From the NCBI RefSeq assembly GCF_007992175.1, contig NZ_BJZT01000024.1:1-64000 (forward strand): a stretch of DNA of 64,000 nucleotides, in the 5' to 3' direction. The notes below the pieces were generated by a model. That model was not told the origin of the DNA. It did no database searches and saw only the letters and a program-made list of their open reading frames with translations. Positions 39,670 to 48,988 of this stretch are shown here, one piece after another (the stretch's first letter is position 1; every line of letters begins with the position of its first letter). The DNA is from Methylobacterium haplocladii. Its GTDB lineage: Bacteria > Pseudomonadota > Alphaproteobacteria > Rhizobiales > Beijerinckiaceae. The position numbers and the translations under genes were made by a program.

Positions 39670-41070
39670 TCACTGCGCCGCCTTGTGGCGCCCGCGCCGG
39701 CGCGAGCTGTCGCCCGCCTGCGGCTGCGTCGCCTCGCCGGTGCCGGGCGTCGAGGCGCTGCCGGCCTCGGCCTGCTGGGAGGCGGCCGTGCCGGGCGCGG
39801 TGTTGTCGATCGCGCGGCCCGGCGCGGCGGCCTGCGGGCCGCCTGCACCGGAGGTGATCCGCACCGGCGCGCCCTCGCGCAGGCGATCGGTGCCGTCGGT
39901 GACGACACGGTCGCCCGGCTGGAGCCCGGCGGTGACCACCGTGCGGGTGCCGTCGGTCTCGCCCACCGTGATCGGCCGGACCGTGACCTTGTCGTCGCCC
40001 TGCATCAGGTAGACGTAGGCGCCCGGCGTGCCCCGCAGGATCGCTCCGGTGGGCACTACGGGGGCGTTCCGGATGGTGTCGACGGTCAGCTTGGCATTGA
40101 CGAACTGGTTCGGAAACAGCGTTTCGTCGTCGTTCTGGAACAGCGCGCGCAGCTTCACCGTGCCGGTGGTGACGTCGATCTGGTTGTCGACCGTGTCGAG
40201 GCTGCCGGTGGCGATCTCGTGCTGGTCGCCGCGGTCGTAGGCGCGCACGGTGAGCTTGGCGCCCTCGCGGACACGCTTCATCACCCGCGAGACGTCGTCC
40301 TCCGGCAGGGTGAACAGCACCGAGATCGGATGGAGCTGCGTCACCACCACGATGTTGGTGGAACCGCCCGAGATATAGTTGCCCTGGTCGACCTGGCGCA
40401 GGCCGACCCGGCCCTCCACCGGCGAGACGATGTGGGCGTAGGCGATGTTGAGCCGCTGCTGGTCGACCACCGCCTGATCGGCGGCGACGGTTCCCTCGTT
40501 CTGCTTCACGAGGGCGGCCTGGGTGTCGACGTTCTGCTTCGAGATCGAGTCCTGGCGGTTCAGGGTCTGGTAGCGGACGAGATCGAGCTTGGCGTTCTGC
40601 AGCAGCGCCTGATCCCGGGCGAGCTGGCCGAGATACTGCGCCAGCAGCGCCTCGTAGGGCCGCTGGTCGATCTGGGCGAGATAGTCGCCCTTCTTGACCG
40701 TCTGGCCCTCGCGAAAACCGATCTCGGTGAGATAGCCGCTGATTTGCGATTTGACCGTCACGGTGGCCAGCGGCGTCACCGTGCCGAGGCCCTGCAGCAC
40801 GATCGGCATGTCGCCGGTCGCCACCGTGGCGACGCCGACGGCCTGTGCCATCTCGCCATGCTTGCCGCCTGGGCCGCGTCCGTGTCCGGCCTCGCCGGTG
40901 CCGGCGGCCTTCCGGGCGTCGTACATCCGGTGCGCGACCGCGCCAGCGAGCCCGAGGACGAGAAGCACGACCATCCAGCGCAGCGGACGGCTGCGCCGGC
41001 GGGTCGGTGTGGGCGTCAGCACGGGATATTCCCGGGCGGTCTCCCTGCGTATGGGCGAACTCTCGTTCAT
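39670..41070 (-). CDS. mdtA: efflux pump periplasmic adaptor, MdtA-like
   Basis: 466-residue membrane-fusion protein linking the RND subunits to the outer-membrane channel. One N-terminal helix (WMVVLLVLGLAGAVAHRMY), then the lipoyl-type hairpin domain (GLGTVTPLATVTVKSQISGYL, IDQRPYEALLAQY), a coiled-coil hairpin, a beta-barrel with IVSPVEGRVGLRQVDQGNYI and a membrane-proximal domain. The C-terminal 60 residues are low-complexity and end in a basic run (RRRGRHK). First identified gene of the pump operon. Confidence 0.95.
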   Translation of the reverse strand: MNESSPIRRETAREYPVLTPTPTRRRSRPLRWMVVLLVLGLAGAVAHRMYDARKAAGTGEAGHGRGPGGKHGEMAQAVGVATVATGDMPIVLQGLGTVTPLATVTVKSQISGYLTEIGFREGQTVKKGDYLAQIDQRPYEALLAQYLGQLARDQALLQNAKLDLVRYQTLNRQDSISKQNVDTQAALVKQNEGTVAADQAVVDQQRLNIAYAHIVSPVEGRVGLRQVDQGNYISGGSTNIVVVTQLHPISVLFTLPEDDVSRVMKRVREGAKLTVRAYDRGDQHEIATGSLDTVDNQIDVTTGTVKLRALFQNDDETLFPNQFVNAKLTVDTIRNAPVVPTGAILRGTPGAYVYLMQGDDKVTVRPITVGETDGTRTVVTAGLQPGDRVVTDGTDRLREGAPVRITSGAGGPQAAAPGRAIDNTAPGTAASQQAEAGSASTPGTGEATQPQAGDSSRRRGRHKAAQ

Positions 41071-41357
41071 CCTCGACCCAAATCAATGCGCCACGTCGAA
41101 ACCAGTCTTCGTGCAGAACCCCGGTCGATCGCCGGTCGAACTGTGCTTCCGTTCGGACACCGAAAGCAATTCGATCGTAGGGCCCGTCCCGTCAAACCGC
41201 GATGCCGTCGAACGCGCGGCGCGGCCGTCGGCGGGATCGGAGCCGTCGAAGAGCGTTCGCACCCTCCCCCGGCAATACGCCGTGAGTACGGCACCCAGGT
41301 TTCCCGGATGTTGCTGTTGCCGGTTTCGCACGACGCCCGGCAAAGTTAGCTGTGGTG
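41071..41357. other. intergenic region upstream of the efflux operon
   Basis: 287 bases without a gene; likely to hold the promoter of the pump operon unless transcription starts further up, before the small ORF at 41504. No clear operator seen in this part. Confidence 0.4.
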
Positions 41358-41504
41358 CTAGCGCGCAGCCGGTTCGAGGGCGCGATAGAAGCGGATCACA
41401 TCGCGAAAGGCGTCGTCGACCGGAGCAACCGGGATCGCCGCGCGAAGCCCTACGCCGAGGACGCCGACGCCGAGCGCCAGAAGGAGCGAGGTTCGGATCC
41501 GCAT
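41358..41504 (-). CDS. possible small membrane or secreted protein (48 residues)
   Basis: Starts MRIRTSLLLALGVGVLGVGL: a basic head and one hydrophobic segment, then a short polar tail (PVDDAFRDVIRFYRALEP). It is on the efflux-operon strand, 287 bases upstream of mdtA. The ribosome-binding site is poor and no family is recognised, so it may be chance; a GTG start at 41555 would lengthen the head. Confidence 0.35.
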   Translation of the reverse strand: MRIRTSLLLALGVGVLGVGLRAAIPVAPVDDAFRDVIRFYRALEPAAR

Positions 41505-41672
41505 GCGGAAACCCGTAGCCGATCCTGAGGCCGGTGCAGATAGCAAAAAGGCCACCGTGCGAAGCGGCAGCCTTTTCGATACAACCGGACCGGCAATCGC
41601 TCAAGAGGAACGAGGGGGCGGAGTCCCCACCAAGCGATCGCCGGCCGGCCGTGGACTGAGAATTGTCTCACG

Positions 41673-41698
41673 ACTGACGATTGTCAACATTCGTCAGT
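41673..41698. promoter_or_regulatory. candidate operator palindrome
   Basis: ACTGACGA-N10-TCGTCAGT, perfect 8-bp arms with a TTGTCAACAT spacer, the geometry of TetR-type operators. It lies in the divergent region between the small ORF/efflux operon and the aminotransferase gene. No regulator gene adjoins it. Confidence 0.35.
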
Positions 41699-41832
41699 GC
41701 ACGTGCCGTCGCCTCGGGCAAGTCATGTGCGGTCTCGCACGTTTTGTCGTGATATCCCCGCGTGGTATCGGGTTCTCGTCTTGACGCGGCGAGAGGACCA
41801 CGCGCGGTCGCCCGCCCTTGCGATCCGGTGGC

Positions 41833-42975
41833 ATGAACCCCGTCTTCTCCGATCTTCCCGTCACGGTCTTCGAGACGATGTCGCGGCTCGCCCGCGAGCA
41901 TTGCGCGATCAATCTCGGCCAGGGCTTTCCCGACGACCCGGGGCCGGAGGACGTGCGCGAGGTCGCGGCGACGGCCCTGCGCGACGGCTACAACCAGTAC
42001 CCGCCGATGATGGGCCTGCCGTCGCTGCGCGTGGCCATCGCGGCGCATTACGGCCGGCACCAGGGGCTCGACCTCGACCCGGAGACCGAGGTGATGGTGA
42101 CCTCGGGCGCCACCGAGGCGTTGGCCGGCGCGATCTTCGCGCTGGTCGCGCCCGGCGACGAGGTCGTGCTGTTCGAGCCGATGTATGACGCCTACCTGCC
42201 GCTGGTGCGCCGGGCCGGCGGCGTGCCGCGCTTCGTCACGCTGAAGCCGCCGCATTTCCGCATCGACGAGGACGCGCTGGCGGCGGCGTTCTCGGAAAAA
42301 ACCAGGCTCGTCATCCTCAACAACCCGCTGAACCCCTCAGCCACGGTGTTCGCGGAGGCCGACCTGTCGCTGCTCGCCGGATTTTGCCGGCGCTTCGACG
42401 CCGTCGCGCTCTGCGACGAGGTCTGGGAGCACGTGATCTTCGACGGCGCCCGCCACCGGCCGCTGATGGCGCTGCCGGGCATGCGCGAGCGCACGATCAA
42501 GATCGGTTCGGCCGGCAAGATCTTCTCCCTGACCGGTTGGAAGGTCGGTTTCGTGATGGCGGCGCCGCACCTGATGCGCGCGCTGGCCCGCGCGCACCAG
42601 TTCCTGACCTTCACGACGCCGCCGAACCTGCAGGAGGCGGCGGCCTACGGGCTCGCCAAGGACGAGGCCTACTTCACCGGCATGCGCGCCGGGCTCGCCC
42701 GCTCCCGCGACAGGCTCGCGGCCGGCCTGGCGGATCTCGGCTTCACGGTGCTGCCGAGCGCTGCGACGTATTTCCTCAGCCTCGACATCGGGGAAGCCGA
42801 CGACGTCGCCTTCTGCGAGACCCTGGTCCGCGAGCACGGCGTCGCGGCAATCCCGGTCAGCGCCTTCTACGAGACGGGTGGCGTCCGGAACCTCGTGCGC
42901 TTCTGCTTCGCGAAGACCGACGCGACGCTCGACGCAGCGCTCGACCGGCTGGCGGGCTATGCGAGGGCGGCGTGA
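41833..42975 (+). CDS. class I/II PLP-dependent aminotransferase
   Basis: 380-residue fold-type I aminotransferase. Visible landmarks: substrate motif LGQGFPDDPGP, SGATEALAGAIFAL, LNNPLNPSATVF, DEVWEHVIFDG and the PLP lysine in GSAGKIFSLTGWKVGF. The sequence is closest in feel to the kynurenine/glutamine/methionine transaminases (KAT, YbdL), but the substrate cannot be fixed. ATG 41833 follows a weak GGTGG; TTG 41818 would add five residues. The next gene starts 66 bases on. Confidence 0.92.
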   Translation: MNPVFSDLPVTVFETMSRLAREHCAINLGQGFPDDPGPEDVREVAATALRDGYNQYPPMMGLPSLRVAIAAHYGRHQGLDLDPETEVMVTSGATEALAGAIFALVAPGDEVVLFEPMYDAYLPLVRRAGGVPRFVTLKPPHFRIDEDALAAAFSEKTRLVILNNPLNPSATVFAEADLSLLAGFCRRFDAVALCDEVWEHVIFDGARHRPLMALPGMRERTIKIGSAGKIFSLTGWKVGFVMAAPHLMRALARAHQFLTFTTPPNLQEAAAYGLAKDEAYFTGMRAGLARSRDRLAAGLADLGFTVLPSAATYFLSLDIGEADDVAFCETLVREHGVAAIPVSAFYETGGVRNLVRFCFAKTDATLDAALDRLAGYARAA

Positions 42976-43041
42976 GTAATTTTTGCTCCGGGCCGCGTGG
43001 CTTCCTTGTCGAGGCCCGTGCGGCGGGCCACATCCTTGCCC

Positions 43042-43512
43042 ATGAGCGCCACCGACACGCCCCGCACTTCGCGCACGGTCTTCGCCGAGCCCCTCGGCGC
43101 GGCCGACCTGCGCCGCTTCACCGATACGAGCGCGGAAGCGAGCCTGCTGCGCCTGGAGCAGCTCGCGCACCTGATGGACACGGCGTTCCTGATCCCGGGC
43201 ACCAATCGCCGGGTGGGGCTCGACGCGCTGATCGGCCTCGTGCCGGTGATCGGCGACATCGCGGGCATGGCGATCGCCTCGTACATCGTCTACGAGGCCC
43301 GGCGCCTCGGCGCGCCGCGCTGGCTGGTCTGGCGCATGATGGGCAACGTGGCCTTCGACGGTGCGGTCGGTGCGGTGCCTCTGGCCGGCGACTTGTTCGA
43401 TGCGGCCTTCAAGGCCAATCGCCGCAACGTCCGCCTGCTGCGCAAGCATCTCGAGAAGAAGGGCAGCTTGCGGCCGAACGAGATCGAGGGCACGGCAACG
43501 CATCTCGATTGA
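43042..43512 (+). CDS. DUF4112 membrane protein
   Basis: 156 residues. The core LLRLEQLAHLMDTAF, then IPGTNRRVGLDALIGLVPVIGD and GAVPLAGDLFDAAFKANRRN are the DUF4112 signature; two or three short hydrophobic segments lie between. Function unknown in the family. It sits 28 bases before yejE on the same strand and may be co-transcribed with it. ATG 43042 gives a family-like N-terminus. Confidence 0.85.
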   Translation: MSATDTPRTSRTVFAEPLGAADLRRFTDTSAEASLLRLEQLAHLMDTAFLIPGTNRRVGLDALIGLVPVIGDIAGMAIASYIVYEARRLGAPRWLVWRMMGNVAFDGAVGAVPLAGDLFDAAFKANRRNVRLLRKHLEKKGSLRPNEIEGTATHLD

Positions 43513-43540
43513 TTTCTTCCACCGCCAAGGCCGTTATCCG

Positions 43541-44722
43541 ATGAACGAGGTGCCGCGCCCGCAGGTCGATGCGGTTCCCGTCACCGCGCCTTCGCTACCG
43601 CCGCCGACACGGCGCGGGCTTTCGCCGATCAATCGCCGCCGGCTGTCGAACTTCTGGAAGAACCGGCGCGGCTCGTGGTCGGCCGTGATCTTCCTGCTCC
43701 TCTTCGTCGTCAGCCTGTTCGCCGAGTTCATCGCCAACGACCGGCCGATCCTCGTATCCTACAAGGGCGAGTGGCTCTATCCCGTGTTCGTCGACTATCC
43801 GGACGAGAAGTTCGGCGGGTTCCTGGCGCAGACGGATTATCGCGCGCCGGAGACCCGCAAGGAGATCGCGGAGAACGGCTGGGCGATCTGGCCGCCGATC
43901 CCCTATTCCTACAACACCTTCATGAGCGACCTGCCGACCCCGTCGCCCTCCCCTCCGACCTGGAACCTGACCGACGAGCAGTGCCGCCCGGTCGCGGAGC
44001 GCGCCGGCATCACGGTCGAGGGCCGTCAGGCCGGTTGCCGGAACATCGAGCAGCACTGGCTCGGCACCGACAACGCCTCGCGCGATGTGCTCGCCCGTAT
44101 CATCTACGGTTTTCGGATTTCGGTGCTGTTCGGACTGGCGCTCGCCCTCGTCTCGTCGGTCATCGGCGTGATCGCCGGGGCGGTGCAGGGCTTCTTCGGC
44201 GGCTGGACCGACCTGATCTTCCAGCGCGTCATCGAGATCTGGAGCGCGGTGCCGACGCTCTACCTGATCATCATCATGTCGGCCTTCCTGGCCCCGAGCT
44301 TCTTCACGCTGCTCGGCATCCTGACACTGTTCGCCTGGACCGCCCTGGTCGGCGTGGTCCGCGCCGAGTTCCTGCGCGCCCGCAATTTCGAATACGTCCG
44401 CGCCGCCCGCGCGCTCGGCCTCTCCAACGTGGCGATCATGACCCGCCACCTGCTGCCGAACGCCATGGTCGCGACCCTGACCTTCCTGCCGTTCATCCTG
44501 AACGGCTCGATCACCACCCTCACCTCCCTCGACTTCCTGGGCTTCGGCCTGCCCCCGGGCTCGGCCTCCCTCGGCGAGTTGCTGGCGCAGGGCAAGGACA
44601 ACATCAACGCGCCCTGGCTCGGGCTGACTGGCTTTTTCGTGGTGTCGGTGATGCTGAGCTTGCTGGTGTTTGCCGGTGAGGCGGTAAGGGACGCGTTCGA
44701 TCCGCGGAAGACGTTTACCTAG
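43541..44722 (+). CDS. yejE: peptide ABC transporter permease, YejE type
   Basis: 393-residue inner-membrane permease. A first helix (WSAVIFLLLFVVSLFAEFIA) is followed by a periplasmic insert characteristic of YejE (RPILVSYKGEWLYPVFVDYP), then HWLGTDNASRDVLARIIYGFR and five more helices with the EAA loop (EYVRAARALGLSNVAIMTRH). YejABEF imports peptides such as microcin C in enteric bacteria. The binding protein, second permease and ATPase are not next to it here, so it must work with partners encoded elsewhere or be an orphan. Confidence 0.93.
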   Translation: MNEVPRPQVDAVPVTAPSLPPPTRRGLSPINRRRLSNFWKNRRGSWSAVIFLLLFVVSLFAEFIANDRPILVSYKGEWLYPVFVDYPDEKFGGFLAQTDYRAPETRKEIAENGWAIWPPIPYSYNTFMSDLPTPSPSPPTWNLTDEQCRPVAERAGITVEGRQAGCRNIEQHWLGTDNASRDVLARIIYGFRISVLFGLALALVSSVIGVIAGAVQGFFGGWTDLIFQRVIEIWSAVPTLYLIIIMSAFLAPSFFTLLGILTLFAWTALVGVVRAEFLRARNFEYVRAARALGLSNVAIMTRHLLPNAMVATLTFLPFILNGSITTLTSLDFLGFGLPPGSASLGELLAQGKDNINAPWLGLTGFFVVSVMLSLLVFAGEAVRDAFDPRKTFT

Positions 44723-44724
44723 AC

Positions 44725-44816
44725 GTCATTGCGAGGCGCAGCCGAAGCAATCCAGGGCCAAGCCTGCGACGTCTGCTCGTTGGCCCTGGATTGCTTCGGC
44801 CGCGCCTCGCAATGAC
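44725..44816. repeat. family A inverted repeat (GTCATTGCGAG type), copy 3
   Basis: 92-bp imperfect palindrome with GTCATTGCGAGGCGCAGCCG and mirrored CTCGCAATGAC arms. It sits between the converging yejE and CoA-transferase genes, as copy 1 does between converging genes. Confidence 0.8.
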
Positions 44817-44824
44817 GGACGAGG

Positions 44825-46801
44825 TTATTCCGCCGCGACCGCCGGCGAGATCTGCTTCCGCGCCCGCTTGTCGACGGCACCGACGAACGCGTGGGCCTCG
44901 TCCTTGCGCTCGAAGATGTGGGGGGCGACGCCGCGCCTGGTCAGGGCCTCCTCCATCTTCAGCCGGAGGAAGGCGCTGGTCGCGTAGCGGGTGGTCGTCG
45001 CGTAGTAGTTCGCCTGGAGATACTGGATCATTCCGGCATAGTCGTCGTAAAGGCTCTCGTTGAGGCGGAAGCCGTCGTGGTTGATGACGGAATTGACCCG
45101 CTGACCGGCCTTCTTGCAGGCCGCGACGATGGTGAGGCGCAGTTCGTCCATGTCGCTCTTCACGCGGCAGTACCAGCCCTCCAGGTTGATGAAGAGCAGG
45201 TTGCGCTCCGCGTCGTAGCTGACCCGGTCTTTCAGATCGAGGTTCAGCAGGTCCGCGAGCAGTTCCATCGGATCTTCGCGGAAGATGCGGGGGTCCATCG
45301 GCACCGGGTTCCGGATCACCGGCTTGAAGTCCATGTGCGGAAGGATGTCGCGCTCGATGTCGATGCCCGGCGCCACCTCGATCAGCTCCAGCCCCTCCTT
45401 GGTGAGCTGGAAGACGCAGCGCTCGGTCACGTAGATCACAGGCTGCGACTTCCGCACCGCATAAGGGCCGCTGAAGGTGTTCTGCTGGACCTCGGTGACG
45501 AACTTCTTCGCCTTGCCTTCCTTGACGATCTTCACCTGCCCGTCGTCGACCGCGATCTCGAGGCCGCCGGCCGTGAAGGTGCCGGCGAAGACGACCGAAC
45601 GGGCGTTCTGGCTGATGTTGATGAAACCGCCGCAGCCGTTGAGCTTGCCGCCGAACTTCGAGGTGTTGACGTTGCCGGCCTCGTCGCACTCGGCCATGCC
45701 GAGACAGGTCATGTCGAGGCCGCCGCCGTCGTAGAAGTCGAACATCTGGTTCTGGTCGATGATGCAGTCCGCATTGGTCGCGGCACCGAAGCTCGACCCG
45801 CTGGCGAGCACGCCGCCGACAGCGCCGGCCTCGGTGGTCAGCGTGATGTAGGGGGTAATTTTTTCCTCGTTGGCGACGGAGGAGATACCTTCCGGCGCGC
45901 CGACGCCGAGATTGACCACGCCGTTCGGCGGCAGCTCGAAAGCGGCGCGGCGGGCGATGATCTTGCGCTCGTTGAGCGGCATCCGCTTGATGCCGGTGAC
46001 CGGCACGCGGATCTGTCCGGCCAGCGCCGGATCGTGCATCACGCCGTAGTTCATGCGGTGCATCTCGGGCTCGGCCAGCACCACGCAATCGACGAGGATG
46101 CCGGGCACGCGCACGTCCTTCGGCAGCAGGAAGCCGTCGTCGACGATGCGCTCGACCTGGGCGATGACGATGCCGCCGTTGTTGCGGGCGGCCATGGCCT
46201 GGGCGAGGCAATCGAGCGTCAGCGCCTCCTTCTCGTAGCTGAGGTTGCCCGAGGGGTCGGCCGAGGTGGCGCGGATGAAGGCCACGTCGATCTTGGTGGC
46301 GGTGTAGAACAACCACTCGTCGCCATCGACCTCGACGACCTTGACGATGTCGTCCTGCGTCAGCTCGTTGACTTTGGCGCCGCCATGGCGCGGATCCACG
46401 TAGGTGTGCAGGCCGACCTTCGAGAACAGGCCCGGCTGGCCGGCGGCGCAGGCGCGGTAGAGCTGCGAGATCACGCCCTGGGGCAGGTTGTAGCCGCGGA
46501 TGCGGTTCTCTGCCGCCGCCTGGGCCACCTTCGGCATCCGGCCGAAATTCGCGGCGATGACGCGGGTGAGCAGGCCGTCGTGGTGCAGCCTTCCGGTGCC
46601 GAGGCCCTTCGAGTCGCCGGCGCCAGCCGTCATGATCAGGGTGAGGCCGCGGGGGCTGCCGGTCTCGACGAAGCGCTTCTCCAGCGCCGCATGCAGCGCC
46701 TCCGGGATGCAGCTCTGCACGAAGCCGGTCGTGGTCACGACGTCGTTCTCACGAATGAGCGCGATCGCCTCCTCGGCGGTGATCACCTTGTTCTTCTTCA
46801 T
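44825..46801 (-). CDS. acyl-CoA:acetate/3-ketoacid CoA transferase with a C-terminal extension
   Basis: 658 residues. The first 520 are a fused alpha-beta family I CoA transferase (start KKNKVITAEEAIALIRENDV; glycine-rich VTTTGFVQSCIPEAL; catalytic Glu near residue 323 in LTTEAGAVGG), similar to YdiF and propionate CoA transferase. They move CoA between short acyl groups through a glutamyl-CoA intermediate. About 130 further residues (after PMELLADLLNL) form an extra domain with an alternating strand-helix pattern that I cannot name with certainty (STAS-like is possible). Divergent from the LOV kinase. Confidence 0.88.
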   Translation of the reverse strand: MKKNKVITAEEAIALIRENDVVTTTGFVQSCIPEALHAALEKRFVETGSPRGLTLIMTAGAGDSKGLGTGRLHHDGLLTRVIAANFGRMPKVAQAAAENRIRGYNLPQGVISQLYRACAAGQPGLFSKVGLHTYVDPRHGGAKVNELTQDDIVKVVEVDGDEWLFYTATKIDVAFIRATSADPSGNLSYEKEALTLDCLAQAMAARNNGGIVIAQVERIVDDGFLLPKDVRVPGILVDCVVLAEPEMHRMNYGVMHDPALAGQIRVPVTGIKRMPLNERKIIARRAAFELPPNGVVNLGVGAPEGISSVANEEKITPYITLTTEAGAVGGVLASGSSFGAATNADCIIDQNQMFDFYDGGGLDMTCLGMAECDEAGNVNTSKFGGKLNGCGGFINISQNARSVVFAGTFTAGGLEIAVDDGQVKIVKEGKAKKFVTEVQQNTFSGPYAVRKSQPVIYVTERCVFQLTKEGLELIEVAPGIDIERDILPHMDFKPVIRNPVPMDPRIFREDPMELLADLLNLDLKDRVSYDAERNLLFINLEGWYCRVKSDMDELRLTIVAACKKAGQRVNSVINHDGFRLNESLYDDYAGMIQYLQANYYATTTRYATSAFLRLKMEEALTRRGVAPHIFERKDEAHAFVGAVDKRARKQISPAVAAE

Positions 46802-47212
46802 CGCGCGCGTCGTCCTCCGGCCATACCCGCTCTCCGACGGTCCCGGCGAGATCTTGCACGGGACCCATCGCGGCCGGGTCTTTGTCGCTGCGGTCGAAAC
46901 GGGTCGAGACCCCGTCGCGATCCGAGCAAGATTGCCCAGGACGGTGCTGCATCGCGCAAAATCTCTGCTGCGATGCACTCACAAGACTGGGAACCCTGAT
47001 CTTATCGCAGTCGAGCGCGGTTTGGACCTGAAAAAGACTCGCCCTCGGCTCAAGAAAAACTCGCGATACGACGTCGGGGAGCCGACGGTCGAGGCAAAGC
47101 CGTGTCGGCAGCTGCGGAACATCGGGCGAACCGCCTTGTTTGGTGCGATGCCTCGGCGTGTCAGCGCTTTCCGCCCGTCGGCCGCTCTCACGACCGACCT
47201 TCAAGGACCATG
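46802..47212. other. divergent promoter region (CoA transferase / LOV kinase)
   Basis: 411 bases with no supported gene; presumably both promoters. The in-frame extensions of either gene into this stretch lack family resemblance. No operator recognised. Confidence 0.45.
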
Positions 47213-48835
47213 ATGTTCGAGTCCCCGGAGAAGCGTGGCCATGGATACCATCCGTCGGTGACGGGGAGCGGAGCGGCCGAGATGTCCGGCACGCATTCCG
47301 ACATCTTCTTCGCCGCTATCGAGTCGACGCGGATGCCGATGATCGTCACCGATCCGCATCAGGCCGACAACCCGATCATCGTCGCCAACCATGCCTTCAC
47401 GAAGATGACCGGCTACGCCAACGACGAGGTGATCGGCCGCAACTGCCGCTTCCTGCAGGGCCCGGAAACCGACGGCGTGGCGGTCGATGCGCTGCGCCGG
47501 GCCATCGCCGAGCGCCGCGAGTTCGCCACCGAGATCCTGAACTACCGCAAGGACGGCTCGTCCTTCTGGAACGCGCTTTTCGTCTCGCCGGTGCACAACA
47601 ACCAGGGCGAGCTCGTCTACTTTTTTGCCTCGCAGCTGGACGTCTCGCGCCGTCGCGATGCCGAGGAGGCCCTTCACCAGGCCCAGAAGATGGAGGCGCT
47701 CGGGCAACTGACGGGCGGCATCGCGCACGACTTCAACAACCTGCTGCAGGTCATCAGCGGTTACACCGACATCCTGCAGAGCCTCGTCGAGAGCGGCGCG
47801 CCCGATCTCGGCCGCCTCGGCCGCGCGGGCGAAGCGATCCGCACGGCGACCGACCGGGCCGCCACGCTCACCCACCAGCTCCTCGCCTTCTCCCGCAAGC
47901 AGCGCCTGGAGGGTCGTACGCTCAGCCTCAACGCCCTCGTCGAGGGCATGAGCGAGATCGGCGACCGCACCCTCGGCGACGATGTCGAGCTGCGCTGCGT
48001 GCTCGCTCCCGATCTCTGGAACGCCCGCATCGACCCGACCCAGGCCGAGGTCGCGCTGCTCAACATCCTGGTCAACGCCCGCGACGCCATGCCGGCGGGC
48101 GGCCGCGTCACGGTCGAGACCAGGAACCGCGTCCTGCAGGACCGGCAGACCGCCCTGCTCCAGGGCGTCCAGGCCGGGAACTATGTCGAGGTCTCCGTCT
48201 CGGATACCGGCACCGGCATGGCGCCGGAGGTGCTGCTGCGGGTGATGGAGCCGTTCTTCACCACCAAGGGAGAGGGCAAGGGCACCGGCCTCGGGCTCGC
48301 CACCGTGTACGGCTTCGCCAAGCAGTCGGGGGGCACCGTCCGGATCACGTCGGCGGTCGGCGGTGGAACCGTGGTGCGGCTGCTGTTTCCGGCGACCGAG
48401 GCCGGCGTCCAGCGCGAGGCGCGGCCCGTCTCCAAGGTCGCGGAGCGGCACGGGTCCGAGACGGTGCTGGTCGTCGACGACCGCCCCGAGGTCGCCGAGA
48501 CCGCTCGGATCATCCTCGAGGATTTCGGCTATCACGTTCTCGTCAGCCACGGCCCGGCGGCCGCGATCGCGATCCTGGAGGACGACGCGCGCATCGACCT
48601 GCTGCTGTCGGATCTGGTCATGCCGGGCGGGATGACCGGCGTCGGCCTCGCCCGTGCGGCCCGAGAGCGGCAACCGAAGATCAAGGTGCTGCTCACGACG
48701 GGTTTCGCCGCCGACGCCCTCGAACGGCCGGGGACCGGCGGGCATGGATTTCCGGTCATCGACAAGCCCTATCGGCGTATGGAGCTGGCCCGCCGCGTGC
48801 GGCAGGTTCTCGATGGGCCGGCCGACATCGGGTGA
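47213..48835 (+). CDS. LOV-domain hybrid histidine kinase (blue-light sensor)
   Basis: About 540 residues: a LOV domain (about 20-130) with the photoadduct motif GRNCRFLQGPETD (Cys near residue 77), a HisKA domain with the His in [10 protein letters not shown] (near 171), an ATPase domain (DTGTGM, GTGLGLATVYGF) and a C-terminal receiver with Asp near 466 (LLLSDLVMPGG) and Lys in VIDKPYR. FMN-binding LOV kinases respond to blue light; light response here is inferred from the intact Cys. Two ATGs abut (47210, 47213) after AAGGA; the second has the better spacing. Upstream of a second hybrid kinase of similar type. Confidence 0.93.
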   Translation: MFESPEKRGHGYHPSVTGSGAAEMSGTHSDIFFAAIESTRMPMIVTDPHQADNPIIVANHAFTKMTGYANDEVIGRNCRFLQGPETDGVAVDALRRAIAERREFATEILNYRKDGSSFWNALFVSPVHNNQGELVYFFASQLDVSRRRDAEEALHQAQKMEALGQLTGGIAHDFNNLLQVISGYTDILQSLVESGAPDLGRLGRAGEAIRTATDRAATLTHQLLAFSRKQRLEGRTLSLNALVEGMSEIGDRTLGDDVELRCVLAPDLWNARIDPTQAEVALLNILVNARDAMPAGGRVTVETRNRVLQDRQTALLQGVQAGNYVEVSVSDTGTGMAPEVLLRVMEPFFTTKGEGKGTGLGLATVYGFAKQSGGTVRITSAVGGGTVVRLLFPATEAGVQREARPVSKVAERHGSETVLVVDDRPEVAETARIILEDFGYHVLVSHGPAAAIAILEDDARIDLLLSDLVMPGGMTGVGLARAARERQPKIKVLLTTGFAADALERPGTGGHGFPVIDKPYRRMELARRVRQVLDGPADIG

Positions 48836-48988
48836 ATGGCTACGGATCGACTCGCGCATGGAGCTATGTCATTCCGGCCCCGTGAAGGGTCCGATCGTCG
48901 ATAGTGCGCATGTGATTGCCGCGTGCCTCCGAACCATCCGTGACCGCACGGGGTGCATGACATTCCTGCGGGCGGAGTCGGCGGCCCG

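Noticed and set aside
42997..43041. Earlier start for the DUF4112 protein at 42997
   Set aside because: The added residues do not resemble the family and there is no ribosome-binding site; 43042 preferred.
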